64,000 nt of DNA from Microglena sp. YARC. Taxonomy: Eukaryota; Chlorophyta; Chlorophyceae; Chlamydomonadales; Chlamydomonadaceae. Made by a program: the position numbers and the translations under genes. This document shows positions 49,138 to 61,692 of the stretch, piece after piece (the first letter of the stretch is position 1; every line of letters starts with the position of its first letter). The stretch is from assembly GCA_022414725.1 (NCBI GenBank), contig CM039463.1, forward strand, positions 77,383,758 to 77,447,757. The letters run 5' to 3'. Below the pieces are notes generated by a model that made no database searches, had not been told where the DNA came from, and saw only the letters and a list, made by a program, of their open reading frames with translations.

Positions 49138-49985
49138 CTGTAAAATTCAAATTTGAATTCAAATTCAAATTCAAATTCTGTCAAATCCAAATCTAAAATG
49201 GCATTAGCCACACAGAAATTGTCGGGGCAGGTGGAGGTGACCCTGTGAGAGAAAATTCGAAATTCTCATATTCAAATTCAGTCAAATCAAATTAAAATAG
49301 GCTTTGAGCTACAAAGAAATGGGGGGCAGGTGGAGGTGGTGGACCTGTAACAATTTCAAATTCAAATTCAAATTCAAATTCAAATTCAAATTTAAATTCA
49401 GCAAAATCCTAATTTAAATGGCTTGAACCACACAGAAATGGGGCAAGTGGAGATGGTGATCTGCGAAATAACGGCCAAATTTAAATTCAGATTTGGTTAA
49501 ATCCAATGTATTAAATGGCGTGAGTTTAAACAGCCATGGGGCAGGTGGAGGTGGTGACCTGCGAAAATGGTCAATTCAAATTCAAATTCTGCCTAAAAAA
49601 ATCTAAATTAAAATAGCTTGAGCCAGATAGAAATGGGCAGGTGGTAGGCTGTGACGTTTGACCTGTTAAAAATAAAATTCAAATTTCAGCCAAATCCAGA
49701 TTTAAATGGCTTGAACCAGACAGAAAATGGGGCGGGTGGAGGAGGTGACCTGCAACATTCAAATTCGAATTCAAATTCAGTCAAAATCCCAATTAAAATG
49801 GCTTGAGCGCAGACAGAAAAAATGGGGCGGGTGGAGGAGGTGGATTTATATAAATTCAAATTCATTAAAACCCAAAATTTAAATAGCTTGAGCCCCGCTT
49901 GAGCCACAAAGAAATGGGGCAGATGGAGGTGGTGAACTGCAAAATTCAAATTCGAATTCAAATTCAGTCAAATCTTGTTACAATC
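49138..49985 (-). repeat. Acceptor-edge array of exon C with AATTCAAATTC runs
   Basis: About eight units of roughly 100 bases: GGGGCAGGTGGAGGTGGTGA, CCTGTAAAATTC and (AAATTC)n, GTCAAATCCAAATTAAAATG, GCTTGAGCCACACAGAAAT. On the minus strand every unit contains the start of exon C (GTCACCACCTCCACCTGCCC) and most keep a TACAG or GCAG acceptor in front of it. Confidence 0.9.
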
Positions 49986-50449
49986 CAATTCAAAAAGAAG
50001 CATTGCAAATATGTTACAATTCCCAATTCAAAAAATATGAAGGCTGTGAGAGTATGATGAGTGAGACTAGTGCCTAACTGATTAACTGTCTGCCAGTGGT
50101 ATATTTCCAAGCGCACATTTACGCGCTTGCGCGCTGCTTTTTGAAGCCCCACTGCGCGTTTTCGCGCAGTTTTTTGCACCCCTCTGGACGCAGCAAGTAT
50201 TTTTTGTGCTTTTTGCACCATTAAGCACAGTTTATTTTTAAGTGCACTAAAAGCGCTGGGCCAATTTGGTCAATGGAAGTACCCTGCTGTCTGCCTGTCA
50301 CGTCGCCTTAGAGATTCCCTAGGTAGCTTCATATTGGGCCAAAGGACGAGGAAAGGAGTGAGCCTAGAAGCTGCTACAGCGTAGCCCCCCCATATGCAGA
50401 GGCAGGGGCAAACCTGTCCCTAAAACCATAGTTCTCCCCACTCTACCTT
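49986..50449. repeat. Interspersed element B copy and spacer
   Basis: 50110-50280 matches element B at 41160-41335 (CGCGCTGCTTTTTGAAGCCC, TTTTCGCGCAGTTTTTT, AAGCGCTGGGCCAATTT). The remainder has no gene. Confidence 0.6.
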
Positions 50450-51780
50450 TATGTCTCTGCCTGTCTGTCTCTATCTCTATCTGTCGGCCTGTCTCTGTCT
50501 TTCTTTGCCTGTCACCGTCTGTCTGTTTCTGTCTCTGTCTACCTGCCTGTCTGTCTGTTTCTAACTGTCTGTCTGCCTCTGTCTGTCTTTGTCTGCCTGG
50601 CTGTCTCGTCTCTATCCTGTCTGTCTCTGTCCGGTTTGTCTGCCTGTCTGTCTGTCTCTATTTGTCTGTCTTTGTTGTTTGTCGTATTGTCTGCGCTCTC
50701 GTCTGTCTCTATTGTCTGTCTTGTACCAGTCTGTTGTGTCTGGCGTTTGTATTTGTTCTGCCGTTTTTTCTCTGTCTGTCTCTATTTGTGCTCTACTGTC
50801 TTGTATTTGTCTTATTCAGTCTTGTGTCTTTGTCTACCTGGCCTTTCTTTTGTCTCTAATCTGTCTGTCTCTGTCCGTTTTTGGTCTGCCTGTCTGGGTC
50901 TGTCTCTATTTCTGGTCTGTCTTGTCCTGTCTGTCTGTATTTGTCTGCCTCTCTATCCTGTCTTTAGCTGTCTGTCTTTGTCAGTCTGTCTTTGTCTGCT
51001 GGCTGTTTGTCTCTATTCTGGTCCTGTCTCTGTCCGTTTTGTTGCTGTCTGCTGTCCTCTATTTGTCTGTCTTTGTCTGTCTGTCTGTATTTGTCTGCCT
51101 CTCTATCTGTCTTTAGCTGTCTGTCTTTGTCAGTCTGTCTTTGTCTGCCTGGCTGTTTGTCTCTATCTGTCTGTCTCTGTCCGTTTTTGTCTGCCTGTCT
51201 GTCTGTCTCTATTTGTCTGTCTTTGTCTGTCTGTCTGTATTTGTCTGCCTCTCTATCTGTCTTTAGCTGTCTGTCTTTGTCTGTCTGTCTTTGTCTGCCT
51301 GTCTGTCTGCCTGACACTATCTGTCTGTCTCTGTCCGTCTTTGTCAGCCTGTCTGCCTGTCTGCCTCTATCTGTCTGTCTGTCTTTGTCTATCTGTCTGT
51401 CTGTCTCTATCTGTCTGTATTTGTCTGCCTGTCTGTCTGTCTGTCTTTATCTGTCTGTCTCTGTCTGTCTGTATTTGTCTGCCTGTCAGTCTGTCTTTGT
51501 CTGCCCGGCTGTCTGTCTATATCTGTCTGTCTCTGTATGTCTTTGTTTGTCTGCCTGTTTGTCTATCTGTCTCAATCTGTCTCAATCTGTCTGCCTCTGT
51601 CTGTCTTTGTTTGCCTGGCTGTCTGTCTCTGTCTGCCTGTCTTTGTCTGTCTCTATCTGTCTGTCTGTCTGTCTGTCTGTCTCTGTCCGTCTTTGTCTGC
51701 CTTGTTCTGTCTGTCTCTATCTGTCTGTCTATCTCTTCTTGTTCTCTGCTGTCTGTCTCAGACTGTATATGTTCGTCTTT
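50450..51780. repeat. (TGTC)n array, about 1.3 kb
   Basis: Built of CTGTCTGTCTTTGTCTGCCTG-type units. Higher-order copies of about 120 bases can be seen between 50940 and 51310. The long open frames of Leu/Ser/Val/Cys are a by-product. Confidence 0.95.
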
Positions 51781-51817
51781 CAATTTAAACCCTTATCAAC
51801 AGCCTTATGCTGCTCAC

Positions 51818-51875
51818 CGGGATTTGATGAGGCGCTCCTCCTCTGCAATCTCACTTGGTGTGGCTGGACAGGTTT
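51818..51875 (-). CDS. Candidate small exon (exon D)
   Basis: Minus strand: after a C-rich tract ending CCCCAG the sequence reads TCPATPSEIAEEERLIKSR in one frame and meets a strong donor CCCG/GTGAGC at 51816-51817. The peptide is clearly protein-like. It lies between exons E and C on the same strand. Phases with its neighbours do not connect directly, so other exons would be needed. Confidence 0.4.
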
Positions 51876-51879
51876 CTGG

Positions 51880-53160
<1,281 letters not shown>

Positions 53161-53439
53161 TGACTGGCATTCTAACACACCAGCAACTTGCACTACCGCG
53201 GGACAGCACCAAATCACCCCTCCATTTCGCACTGAATCCAGGGTGCTGATGTTATGGTGTTGGTGGAGGGGTGCTTGGTGGTGTTGGTGCCGATTTTCTG
53301 GTGTTGGTGGTGTGTGTGGTGTTGGTGGTATGTGTGGACGCACACCATCATCCCCATCACACCACACACACCACACACACTACCACCACTACATCGGCAC
53401 CAACACCACCTAGCACCCCTACACTTAACACTGAATCCT
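53161..53439. other. Unassigned; possible exon and a 26-bp inverted repeat
   Basis: Minus-strand sequence from 53240 to 53130 is open (for example VIWCCPAVVQVAGVLECQSC) after GGATTCAG, so an exon is possible, but frame choice is unclear. GGGGTGCTTGGTGGTGTTGG at 53268 is inverted at 53394-53419. Confidence 0.3.
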
Positions 53440-54736
53440 ACAAGTAGCTAGGGACAGCAACAATCAGCTACAATCAGCTACACAGCATGAGCCAGCCCTT
53501 ACAGCATGCAACCAAGCATGGGACAGTCATTGTCTGTATGAAGACAGCTACATGTAGCTAGGGACACCAACAATCAGCTACACTCAGCTACACAGCATGA
53601 GCCAGCCCTTGCAGCATGCAACCAAGCATGGGACAGTCATTGTCTGTACAAAGACAGCTACAAGTAGCTAGGGACAGCAACAATCAGCTACAATCAGCTA
53701 CACAGCATGAGGCAGCCCTTACAGCATGCAACCAAGCATGGGACAGTCATTGTCTGTGCGAAGACAGCTACAAGTAGCTAGAGACAGCAAAAATCAGCTT
53801 CAATCAGCTACAAAATATGAGGCAGCACATACAGCAAGCAACCAACCATGGTACAGCGTGGGGTAGTACACTTTATTGGCCTTACAAAGACAGCTACAAG
53901 TAGCTAGGGACAGCAACAATCAGCTAACAATCAGTTTACACAGCAACGGGCCAGCACTTGCAGCATGCAACGATGCGTGGTACAGCGTGGGGGGGGGTTT
54001 GTATAGGTTATTGGCAGTTCCATGAAAGCTACATGTAGCTAGGGACAGCAAAAATCAGCTTCAATCAGCTACACAGCATGAGCCAGCACTTGCAGCACGT
54101 GACGATGCATGGTACAGCCTGGGGTGGCAAAGGTTTAATTGCAGTACCAAGGACAGCTACAAGTAGCTAGGGACAGCAACAATCAGCTACATTCAGTTAC
54201 ACAGCACGGGCCAGCACTTGCAGCATGCAACGATGCGTGGTACAGCGTGGGGTGGTATAGGTTATTGGCAGTTCCATGAAAGCTACATGTAGCTAGGGAC
54301 AGCAACAATCAGCTACACTCAGCTACACAGCATGAGCCAGCACTTCCAGCACGTGACGATGCATGGTACAGCCTGGGGTGGCAAAGGTTATTGGCAGTAC
54401 CAAGACAGCTACAAGTAGCTAGGGACAGCAACAATCAGCTACATTCAGTTACACTCAGCTACACAGTATAAGTCTGCACTAACAGGATGTGATGAAGCAT
54501 GGTACAGGTCATTGGCCACATGAAGGCGACTACATGTAGCTAGAGACAGCAACAATCAGCTACAATCAGCTACAATCAGCTACAATCAGCTACGCAGTAT
54601 GAAGCCTTACTTACAACATGTGATGAAGCATGCTACAGCATGGCAATGTACAGCTCAGTGACTGAAGACAGCTACATGTAGCTAGGGACTGCAACAATCA
54701 GCTACAATCAGCTACACAGTATGAGTCCGTACTTAC
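53440..54736 (-). repeat. Donor-edge array of the exon at 54737-54973
   Basis: About ten units of 100-190 bases: GACAGCTACAAGTAGCTAGG, GACAGCAACAATCAGCTACA, CAGCATGAGCCAGC, CTTACAGCATGCAACC, AAGCATGGGACAG or GATGCGTGGTACAGCGTGG. On the minus strand each unit contains the exon E end (CGCTGTACCACGCATC...GCATGCT) and a GTAAG or GCAAG donor, followed by the same intron start as at the real exon. Confidence 0.9.
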
Positions 54737-54973
54737 AGCATGTGATGACGCATGGTACAGCGTGGCATGGTACAGGTTACTGTCCTGCAGCCACAAACTG
54801 CCAGGAGGCAGTACAGGTACCAGTACCCGGTCGATCATCTGTTTCATACGCCTGGATGCCACCTTGTCCAAAATAGGCAACACCATTGCTCGCACAGGGA
54901 TGTCTAATGGCTTCAAGATGGGGGTGATCGCCAGCTTGGAGCTGTACATGAAAAGGTCGTCTTGGTGAGAGCC
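54737..54973 (-). CDS. Internal exon, unknown host gene (exon E)
   Basis: Minus strand: acceptor CACAG before GGCTCTCACC; 237 bases, 79 codons, both ends in phase 0; donor GCT/GTAAGTAC at 54735-54736. It reads GSHQDDLFMYSSKLAITPIL, KPLDIPVRAMVLPILDKVAS, RRMKQMIDRVLVPVLPPGSL, WLQDSNLYHA. Protein-like, basic in the middle, family not recognised. The acceptor-side copies (54974-56470) have the consensus GLTQDDLFKYSSKL, so the exon itself has drifted (GSHQ, M) from the majority. Confidence 0.6.
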
Positions 54974-56470
54974 CTGTGGTGTGTGGGGGGGCGTGCGTGG
55001 GGGGGTGGGTGGGGGGGGGGGGGGATCGCCAGCTTGGAGCTGTACTTAAAAAATCGTCTTGGGTGAGGCCCTGTGGTGTGTGTGTGTGGGGGGGGGGTGG
55101 GGGGGGGGTGGGGGGGGGATCGCCAGCTTGGAGCTGTACTTAAAAAAATCCATCTTCAATCTTTGACACCTGTAACAAATCAACGACTAATCAACTAAAG
55201 ACCTAATGTGTCAGCACGTCGTTCATGTCTGGCGTGTGGGCCTGCCCTTCGGGTATGGAGGTCGTACTCTTAGGTGCAGCTGAGACCAAGGATAACTGGC
55301 TCCGCCAGTGGCCGGGTGCTAGGGAGTAGGAGACTTCGCCTCCCAAGTGTACAACTAGCTCTGCTAGGGGGAGTTGTTTACTGATTGAAAGTTGTAGTTA
55401 TGGGCTTCCTCTTTCCAGACGGGCCTGGCGGCGGGGGAGGTCCTGCCTGTGTGCTCTAGTGAGCATGTTGTGTGAAATGGGGGGCACTGGTGGTGTCCAA
55501 GGTGGAGGGAGTGGCAGGGGTTGTCTTCTAGAGACAGTGGAGGGAAGGCGAACTGAGGCCGTTATGGCCGACTGTATGTTGAGGTATTTCAGGGCACTTG
55601 TATTTCAGGGCACTTGTATTTCAGGGCACTTGTATTTCAGGGCACTTGTATTTCAGGGCACTTGTACTTCAGGGCACTTGTATTGTGTATTTCAGGGCAC
55701 TCGTATTTCAGGGCACTTGTATTGTGCACTTCCAATGTGCATTTTCATTGTGAGGCCCAGTGGTGTGGGGTGGGGGGTGGCAGACAAAACCCTAATACAC
55801 ACTAAAAAAAAAATCCCGTGTGTGTGGGTGGGGGGTGGGGGTGGGGGGAGGGGATCGCCAGCTTGGAGCTGTACTTCAAAAAATTCGTCTTGGGTGAGGC
55901 CTGTGGTGTGGGTGTGTATGTGTGGGTGTGGGTGAGTGGGTGGGTTGGTGGGGTGATCACCAGCTTAGAGCTGTACTTTAAAACATCGTCTTGGTGAGGC
56001 CCTGTGGTGTGGGTGTGGGTGTGGTGTGTGTGGGTGTGGGTGGGTGGGTGGGGGGGGGTCACCAGCTTGGAGCTGTACTTGAAAAGGTCGTCTTGGGTGA
56101 GGCCCTGTGGTGTGGGTGTGGGTGTGGGTGTGTGGGTGTGGGTGTGGGTGTGGGTGTGGGTGGGTGTGGGTGGGGTGGGGGGGGGTCACCAGCTTGGAGC
56201 TGTACTTGAAAAGTCGTCTTGGGTGAGGCCCTGTGGTGTGGGTGTGTATGTGTGGGTGTGGTGAGTGGTGGGTGGGGTGGGGTGATCACCAGCTTGGAGC
56301 TGTACTTGAAAAGGTCGTCTTGGGTGAGGCCCCTGTGGTGTGTGGGTGTGTATGTGTGGTGTGGGTGAGTAGGTGGGTGGGTGGGGTGATCACCAGCTTG
56401 GAGCTGTACTTGAAAAGGTCGTCTTGGGTGAGGCCCTGCGTGTGTGCTTGGGGGGGGGGGGGGGGGGGGG
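54974..56470 (-). repeat. Acceptor-edge array of exon E
   Basis: Eight copies (about 55025, 55120, 55855, 55955, 56065, 56190, 56290, 56395) of GCCAGCTTGGAGCTGTACTT, AAAAGGTCGTCTTGGGTGAG, GCCCTGTGGTGTG separated by GTGGGT runs. On the minus strand each holds CACAG/GGCCTCACCCAAGACGACC. Between 55150 and 55800 there is a different insert with (GGGCACTTGTATTTCA)n at 55587-55735. Confidence 0.9.
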
Positions 56471-56540
56471 GGGGCTACCTGTGTGATGACACCGCCCACC
56501 TTCAAGCCCTTGGCACCCACAATCAGCCGCCATGTTTGTT
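56471..56540 (-). repeat. Donor-edge copy of the exon at 56595-56705
   Basis: Minus strand: ATGGCGGCTGATTGTGGGTG, CCAAGGGCTTGAAGGTGGGC, then ACACAG/GTAGCC. The last about 55 bases of exon F with its donor, with small changes, separated from the original by a G-rich tract. Confidence 0.85.
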
Positions 56541-56594
56541 TGTTTGTGTGTGTGTGTGTGTGGGGGGGGGGGGGGGTGGGGGGGGGGGGCCTAC

Positions 56595-56705
56595 CTGTGT
56601 GATGACACCGCCCACCGTCAAGCCCTTGGCACCCACATCAGCCGCCATGTTTGTGTCACCCTTGCGCCTTGCAATCACGTAATCATTCACGTTGGGGCCT
56701 CCCAT
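56595..56705 (-). CDS. Internal exon, unknown host gene (exon F)
   Basis: Minus strand: acceptor CTGTCCAG before ATGGGAGGC; 111 bases, 37 codons; donor ACACAG/GTAGGC at 56593-56594. Reads MGGPNVNDYVIARRKGDTNM, AADVGAKGLTVGGVITQ. It ends in phase 0 and exon E begins in phase 0, so F followed by E is consistent. The ATG lies directly after the acceptor and need not be the start. Family not recognised. Confidence 0.6.
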
Positions 56706-57290
56706 CTGGACAGGGCGGGGGGGGAGGGGGGGGGGGGGGGGGGGGGGGGAGGGGATTGATAGACAAAAGTGATCTAGTCAAATCAGGACCAGCTTCGGAA
56801 ATATGGTTCACCTCGTCTTGGAAATATATAAAATAAATAAACTTTGGGGACCCAAATTAATCTGAAGGGGAGCCAAATGACCATACAACTGGTAAAAATC
56901 ATACGTGGGGACTTTGGGGACCCGAATTAATAAAAACTGGTAAAAATCATAAGTGGAGACTTTGGGGACCCGAATTAATAAAAAACTTGGTAAAAAATCA
57001 TAAGTGGACTTGGGGACCGAATTAATCTGAAGGGGAGCCAAATGACCATACAACTGGTAAAAATCACAAGTGCCGAGATTTGAAATAAGGGCTGGAGATT
57101 GATGGGAATAAAATGTGGAAGAGGGTGGGGTTTGGATGGGAGATTTTGCTTAAGGGCGCTTAAGGGCCAATCATAAGAGCCGAGATTTGAAATAAGGGCT
57201 GGAGATTGATGGTGGGGTGTGGATGGGAGATCTTGCCTCAGCTTGAACTTGGTTGCATGTTTAAGCACAATCACAAGAAACTGTTTTGAA
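56706..57290. repeat. G tract, then GACTTTGGGGACCCGAATTA repeats
   Basis: Three to four units of about 60 bases (GGGGACCCGAATTAATCTGA, GGGGAGCCAAATGACCATAC, AACTGGTAAAAATCATAAGT) at 56840-57065, and a duplicated GAGATTTGAAATAAGGGCTG, GAGATTGATGG at 57076 and 57180. Confidence 0.8.
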
Positions 57291-58795
57291 ACAAACACAT
57301 ACACACACACACATATGCAAGCATGCACACATTCAGACACACGCAAACACAGGCACACAGATAAACACACAGACATTAACACACAGAATCTCCTGCAGAA
57401 CCAGCAAATTGGGCGATTGGCAACTGAGGACAAACACACACACACACACATATACACACATGCACGCACACACGCACACACACAAACACAGAATTTCCTG
57501 CAACACCAGCAAATTGGGCAATTGGCCATGGAGGACAAACACACACACACACAGACACACACACATAAACACATATGCACACACACAAACACTCACGCAT
57601 AGACACACACACATGCAAATACACGCACACGCATGGGCACAAACTCACATATACAATCACATGCACAAACACAAACACACACACATAGACACACACAAGC
57701 ACATACACACACATAGACACACACTTGCATAGATACACACACAGACACACACATGCACACACACACGCATAGACACAAATACACATGCACATACACACAC
57801 TCACACGCATAGAAACACACACATGCACATACATACACGCACACACTAGCACACACACACACACACATATATACACACATATGCACATCCACACACACAA
57901 ACACACTTGCGCATACACACATGCACATACACACACGCACACACATGCACATACACACATATGCACACATGAATATAGATACACAAACACACATAGACAC
58001 ACAAACACATATAGACACACACATGAACACAGATGCACTCATATGCAGACACACACATGAACACAGATGCACTCATATGCAGACACACACAAGAACACAG
58101 ATGCACTCACATGCACACACACGCAAACAAACACAAACACACACACATACACACACATAAACACATATGCGCTCACATGCACACACACGCACACCAACAC
58201 AAACACACACAGACACACACAAGAACACAGATGCACTCACATCCACACACACGCACACAAACACACACACATAAACACATATGCGCTCACATGCACACAC
58301 ACGCACACGCACACAAACACACACATAGACACACACAAGAACACAGATGCACTCACATGCACACACACATAAACACATATGCGCTCATATGCACACACAC
58401 AAACACAGAATGTCCTGCAGCACCACCAAATTGGGCGTCAACTGGCCACGCAGGACGGCAACACACACACGCATAGACACACACAAACACACACACATGC
58501 ACCCACACAAACAAACACACACATACACACACAGAGAGAATCGTCAGCAGCAACAGCAACTTGGGCAGCGACTGTCCATGTAAGACACGAGCATATACAC
58601 TTACACATACATACACACTTACACATGCAAACAAACCCATACATACGCATGCACACTCACAAATACAGAGACACACACTAATGCGCAACCATCTGTACCT
58701 GCACCAACACCCCCCCCCACCCCACCCCACCCCCCCCCCCCCCACACACACACACACACTCACCCACACACACACACTCACCCTTCCCCTCCACA
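57291..58795 (-). repeat. (CACA)n minisatellite with four embedded exon-like pieces
   Basis: ACACACACGCATAGACACAC-type units make up 1.5 kb. At 57386-57436, 57488-57540, 58405-58456 and 58532-58586 a non-repetitive piece of about 50 bases recurs (AATTTCCTGCAACACCAGCA, AATTGGGCAATTGGCCATG), in which the minus strand has TGTTGCAG/GAAATTCTG. It resembles the edge copies elsewhere, but the source exon is not identified. Confidence 0.85.
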
Positions 58796-58854
58796 CACAT
58801 ACTCCCCCAGCATGCATTCAAATTTTCGAATTTCAGTTTGAAGCCTGGACTCAC

Positions 58855-59116
58855 CAAAATCCAGGCCTTGCTCTGAGAGACGAGCGGCACACGACTGTGT
58901 GTCCTGGGCATCGTCATGGTGAAACGCTGAACGCAATCCATGGGAGACGAAGTACATAAACACGAGCGCGGCAATGACAGAGCCAGCGAAGAAGATATTC
59001 GCAGAACTCCCGCGAGGCTTGTGCGCATGACGATGGTGCTGCTGCTGCGGATACATGTGCCCTGCCTCGGGGTCGAAGAGGTGCGTTGGGCTCATCGTGC
59101 TCCTGGGCGATAGCAT
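58855..59116 (-). CDS. First exon of a putative single-pass membrane protein
   Basis: Minus strand, ATG at 59116 (MLSPRSTMSPTHLF) or 59095, donor GATTTTG/GTGAGTCC at 58853-58854. A His/Gln-rich cytosolic stretch (PQQQHHRHAHKPRG) is followed by a hydrophobic helix ANIFFAGSVIAALVFMYFVS and then HGLRSAFHHDDAQDTQ. This is the layout of a type II membrane protein such as a Golgi glycosyltransferase; the catalytic part would be in exons to the left, which I cannot find. Uncertain. Confidence 0.5.
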
Positions 59117-59949
59117 GGCTCTATGCCATGCAATGCTCTGTTCCTCTAATCTGCTATTAACTCAGAGTTTCAGGCCATACGTCCGGGGTTGGATGGGAAA
59201 TACAAGAAAAATAGAGAGCGTGCAGCGTCCAGGCTTAAAAGAAGAAGGCAGACAAGGACCGCAGGGTACCAGTGATCATTGCCGAAGTGCTTGGTGCATG
59301 GCGAGCGAACCGGAGCAAGTACGGGAATCCGGTGGGTAGATCGGTAGGGATTCCAGAGGTCCAGGGGGCAGGCAGCCTAGTTGCGAAGTACGATGTTTTT
59401 TACTGAGGCTGTAGTGAACCGGGCAATTGTTGTCAGCCCAGGTTGGATAAATGCGTTGGGGTTGTACGCAGTTGCGTAGTGGGGGATGAACACTACTTCG
59501 GGGTGTGGGAAATGTGGGGCGAGCTGAGAGCATGTGTGAAGTTATGTTTTATTTTATTGGGGGCAATTGTCGCAAGTGCAGTTGTGATCGGCTCGTTGAC
59601 GGGACGGGCTGGATCGGCTGGATCTGGTGGCCTGGTGGGCTAGCTCGGTCAGTCGAGACCCTACCTCCCCCCACCCGCCCACACCACCACACCACCCACC
59701 ACACACACACACAGTGCCGGGCAGGGAGTCCTTGTTGAAAGAATATAAGCGGCCACAAGAGCTGCCAAACGCAAGTTTGGCCAGTTCTGTTAAGCCCGTA
59801 TGTTAAATTTTGTGAAAAGCCGACCCAGATGCTGACCATTTATGATGGAATAAGCAAGAAAAGGGGACCCCCATGGCCCCCATGCCCCATCCCAATTGAC
59901 ACTTTTAAGACCCACGTCTCCAAACACTTAAGGGCCAGGGAATTTCAAG
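59117..59949. other. No gene supported
   Basis: Probably upstream/promoter DNA of the minus-strand gene. A frame at 59443-59643 contains a hydrophobic stretch (CFILLGAIVASAVVIG) but lacks an ATG. Confidence 0.35.
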
Positions 59950-60180
59950 CTAATACTCTCACCCCTATACACGAACCCCCTCAGTAAGTACCCCTTGGTA
60001 ACAGAAACCGTTTTGGAAGAGATAGAGGACAAAGTACTCTAACGCCTCCTTTCACTCTGTCCAATAGAGGAGAGCTAAACAAACTGGTCTCCCAACATGT
60101 GAAATAAATAAAGATTGACTCAGCTGCAGGATTTGATGGGATTCCGGGTGTCTTCATGAAGATTGCCTAATTTAAGATAA
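59950..60180 (+). mobile_element. LINE-type reverse transcriptase remnant
   Basis: At about 60047-60172 the plus strand reads PPFTLSNRGELNKLVSQHVK, a stop, then IKIDSAAGFDGIPGVFMKIA. The pattern E-L-x(n)-K-x-x-S-A-A-G-x-D-G-I-P is the start of the RT domain in non-LTR retrotransposons and group II-like RTs. Upstream, in other frames, more fragments are visible. Stops and shifts show that it is dead, and only a short part of the domain remains. Confidence 0.6.
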
Positions 60181-61009
60181 GTGACAATAGGCACACACAT
60201 CTTGCAGCCCGTTCTCTGTGACCGTTCGAAGCATGGTCAGAACGTGAAAATTCCCAATCTTTGAAAGAATGCGAGAATTTAGGCCCTTCGTAAGAAGAAT
60301 AACATGCACGCCCCCAATCAACAACCACTTACAGAATGGTAGCAGTTAGTCCTGATCTCTCCCGTCTGTGAGAGCTAGACGCAGGGTATAAGTTTCAAAC
60401 TATACCAAGAAGTTTAGGTACCAGTTTGTTTACTTTCCTAGCTTCTCGTTGAGACGATGGGGCAGAGTCACGGTAGGCGATGTCACTGTAGAGTAACAAT
60501 GATGAGATGGCAGTCAGCGGAACTTGCCGGCATTAGTAGCTACCAGAGGCACACAAGGGGCCTGCCTTGGCTACAATATAACGGACCTAGCTGGCGGCAT
60601 GGTATCCAGGTTAGTTCGGTATGACCAATAAGGCGTAACATAACAGTTTGTGACCAGTTTGTGACCAGTTTGGTCTGGATGTATCTGGAGCTGTGCTCGA
60701 TGCAACAGGTCTGGACACTGGTGCAGCCACAGCCTGTTACCGTATGCATGCATATTGCATACGACATCCATTGCTATCTGACTGTGAGTGCTTGCTGGAA
60801 TGATATGCATATAACAACATGCATGCATAGAGAGCTTGGCGGCAAGGGCTCCGATTAAATATAGGCGGGTGGGTGTCGATCATTGCTGGGCTTCGCTATT
60901 CGGTAGTCGTTTGCATGCATGCACAGTCCGGATTAGACAATTACCGATATTCGTTTAGCTGTGTTATTTCATGTCGGTGTGTACCTATCCTATGTAGCCC
61001 TATACTTAA
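60181..61009. other. No gene seen
   Basis: Mixed sequence, perhaps further decayed retroelement, with GTTTGTGACCAGTTTGTGACCA and GCATGCATG motifs around 60650-60830. Confidence 0.35.
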
Positions 61010-61265
61010 TTCAATTTATAAACAAATGCGATAATAATCACACAATTAAATTATCATCCCAGACGAGATGATGATTTAATAATATTGTAGAATTAAATTA
61101 TCACTGAAGCACGAACTCAGGGCCCCCGTCGTTTAAACGATTGTTTGGGGCTCAGTTCAGTATAATAGTTCATCAGTGCTTTTTTTTTAAGCCCTTCCTA
61201 TACGGTTGGGCAAGTCCCTTTAGCCTTTTTGGCCTACCCCTGGACTGTAACTTACATACATACAT
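61010..61265 (-). repeat. Interspersed element A, full inverted copy
   Basis: Reverse complement of the copy at 40085-40385: AT-rich end, CGTTTAAACGATTGTTTGGG, AAGCCCTTCCTATACGGTTG, GGCAAGTCCCTTTAGCC, CTACCCCTGGACTGTAAC, (TACA)n. Confidence 0.85.
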
Positions 61266-61519
61266 AGCCCCCCTGAACAACCCTGGTAAGCATTGAGATT
61301 TGAGAAAGAGATCCAAGGTGGATATGTTTTTTTAAAAGAAGGATTCTCGCCTTAAAGAGTGGGTCTCCGTGCACTAGCCCCTGACTCAAGGATTTTATCG
61401 ACGAGATAGGCGGAGTCTCTATATAACAACGGAGTAGGCACAGATCTAAGTGTAGGGTCACAATGAACGCATGGGTGTCTGGTTTTAGCCAGTTTTGATA
61501 GCTTAGAACAGCTTAGAAT

Positions 61520-61692
61520 GATGATTATATGATCACTGTAGCACGAACTCAAGGTCCCCGTCCCCGTCGGTAAAACGATTGTTCAAGGTTCAGTTCATCA
61601 GTTCTTTTTCTTTTTAAGCCCTTCCTATCACGGTTAGGCAAGTCCCTTTAGCCTATGTGGCCTACCCCTGGGCTGTAACATACATACATACA
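61520..61692 (-). repeat. Interspersed element A, second inverted copy
   Basis: GTAGCACGAACTCAAGGTCC, AAACGATTGTTCAAGG, AAGCCCTTCCTATCACGGTT, AGGCAAGTCCCTTTAGCC, (TACA)n. It abuts the 3' end of the VDAC coding sequence and so probably forms its 3' UTR. Confidence 0.85.

Noticed and set aside
59443..59643. Small hydrophobic protein
   Set aside because: TTG start only, in the likely promoter of the neighbouring minus-strand gene, no homologue recognised.
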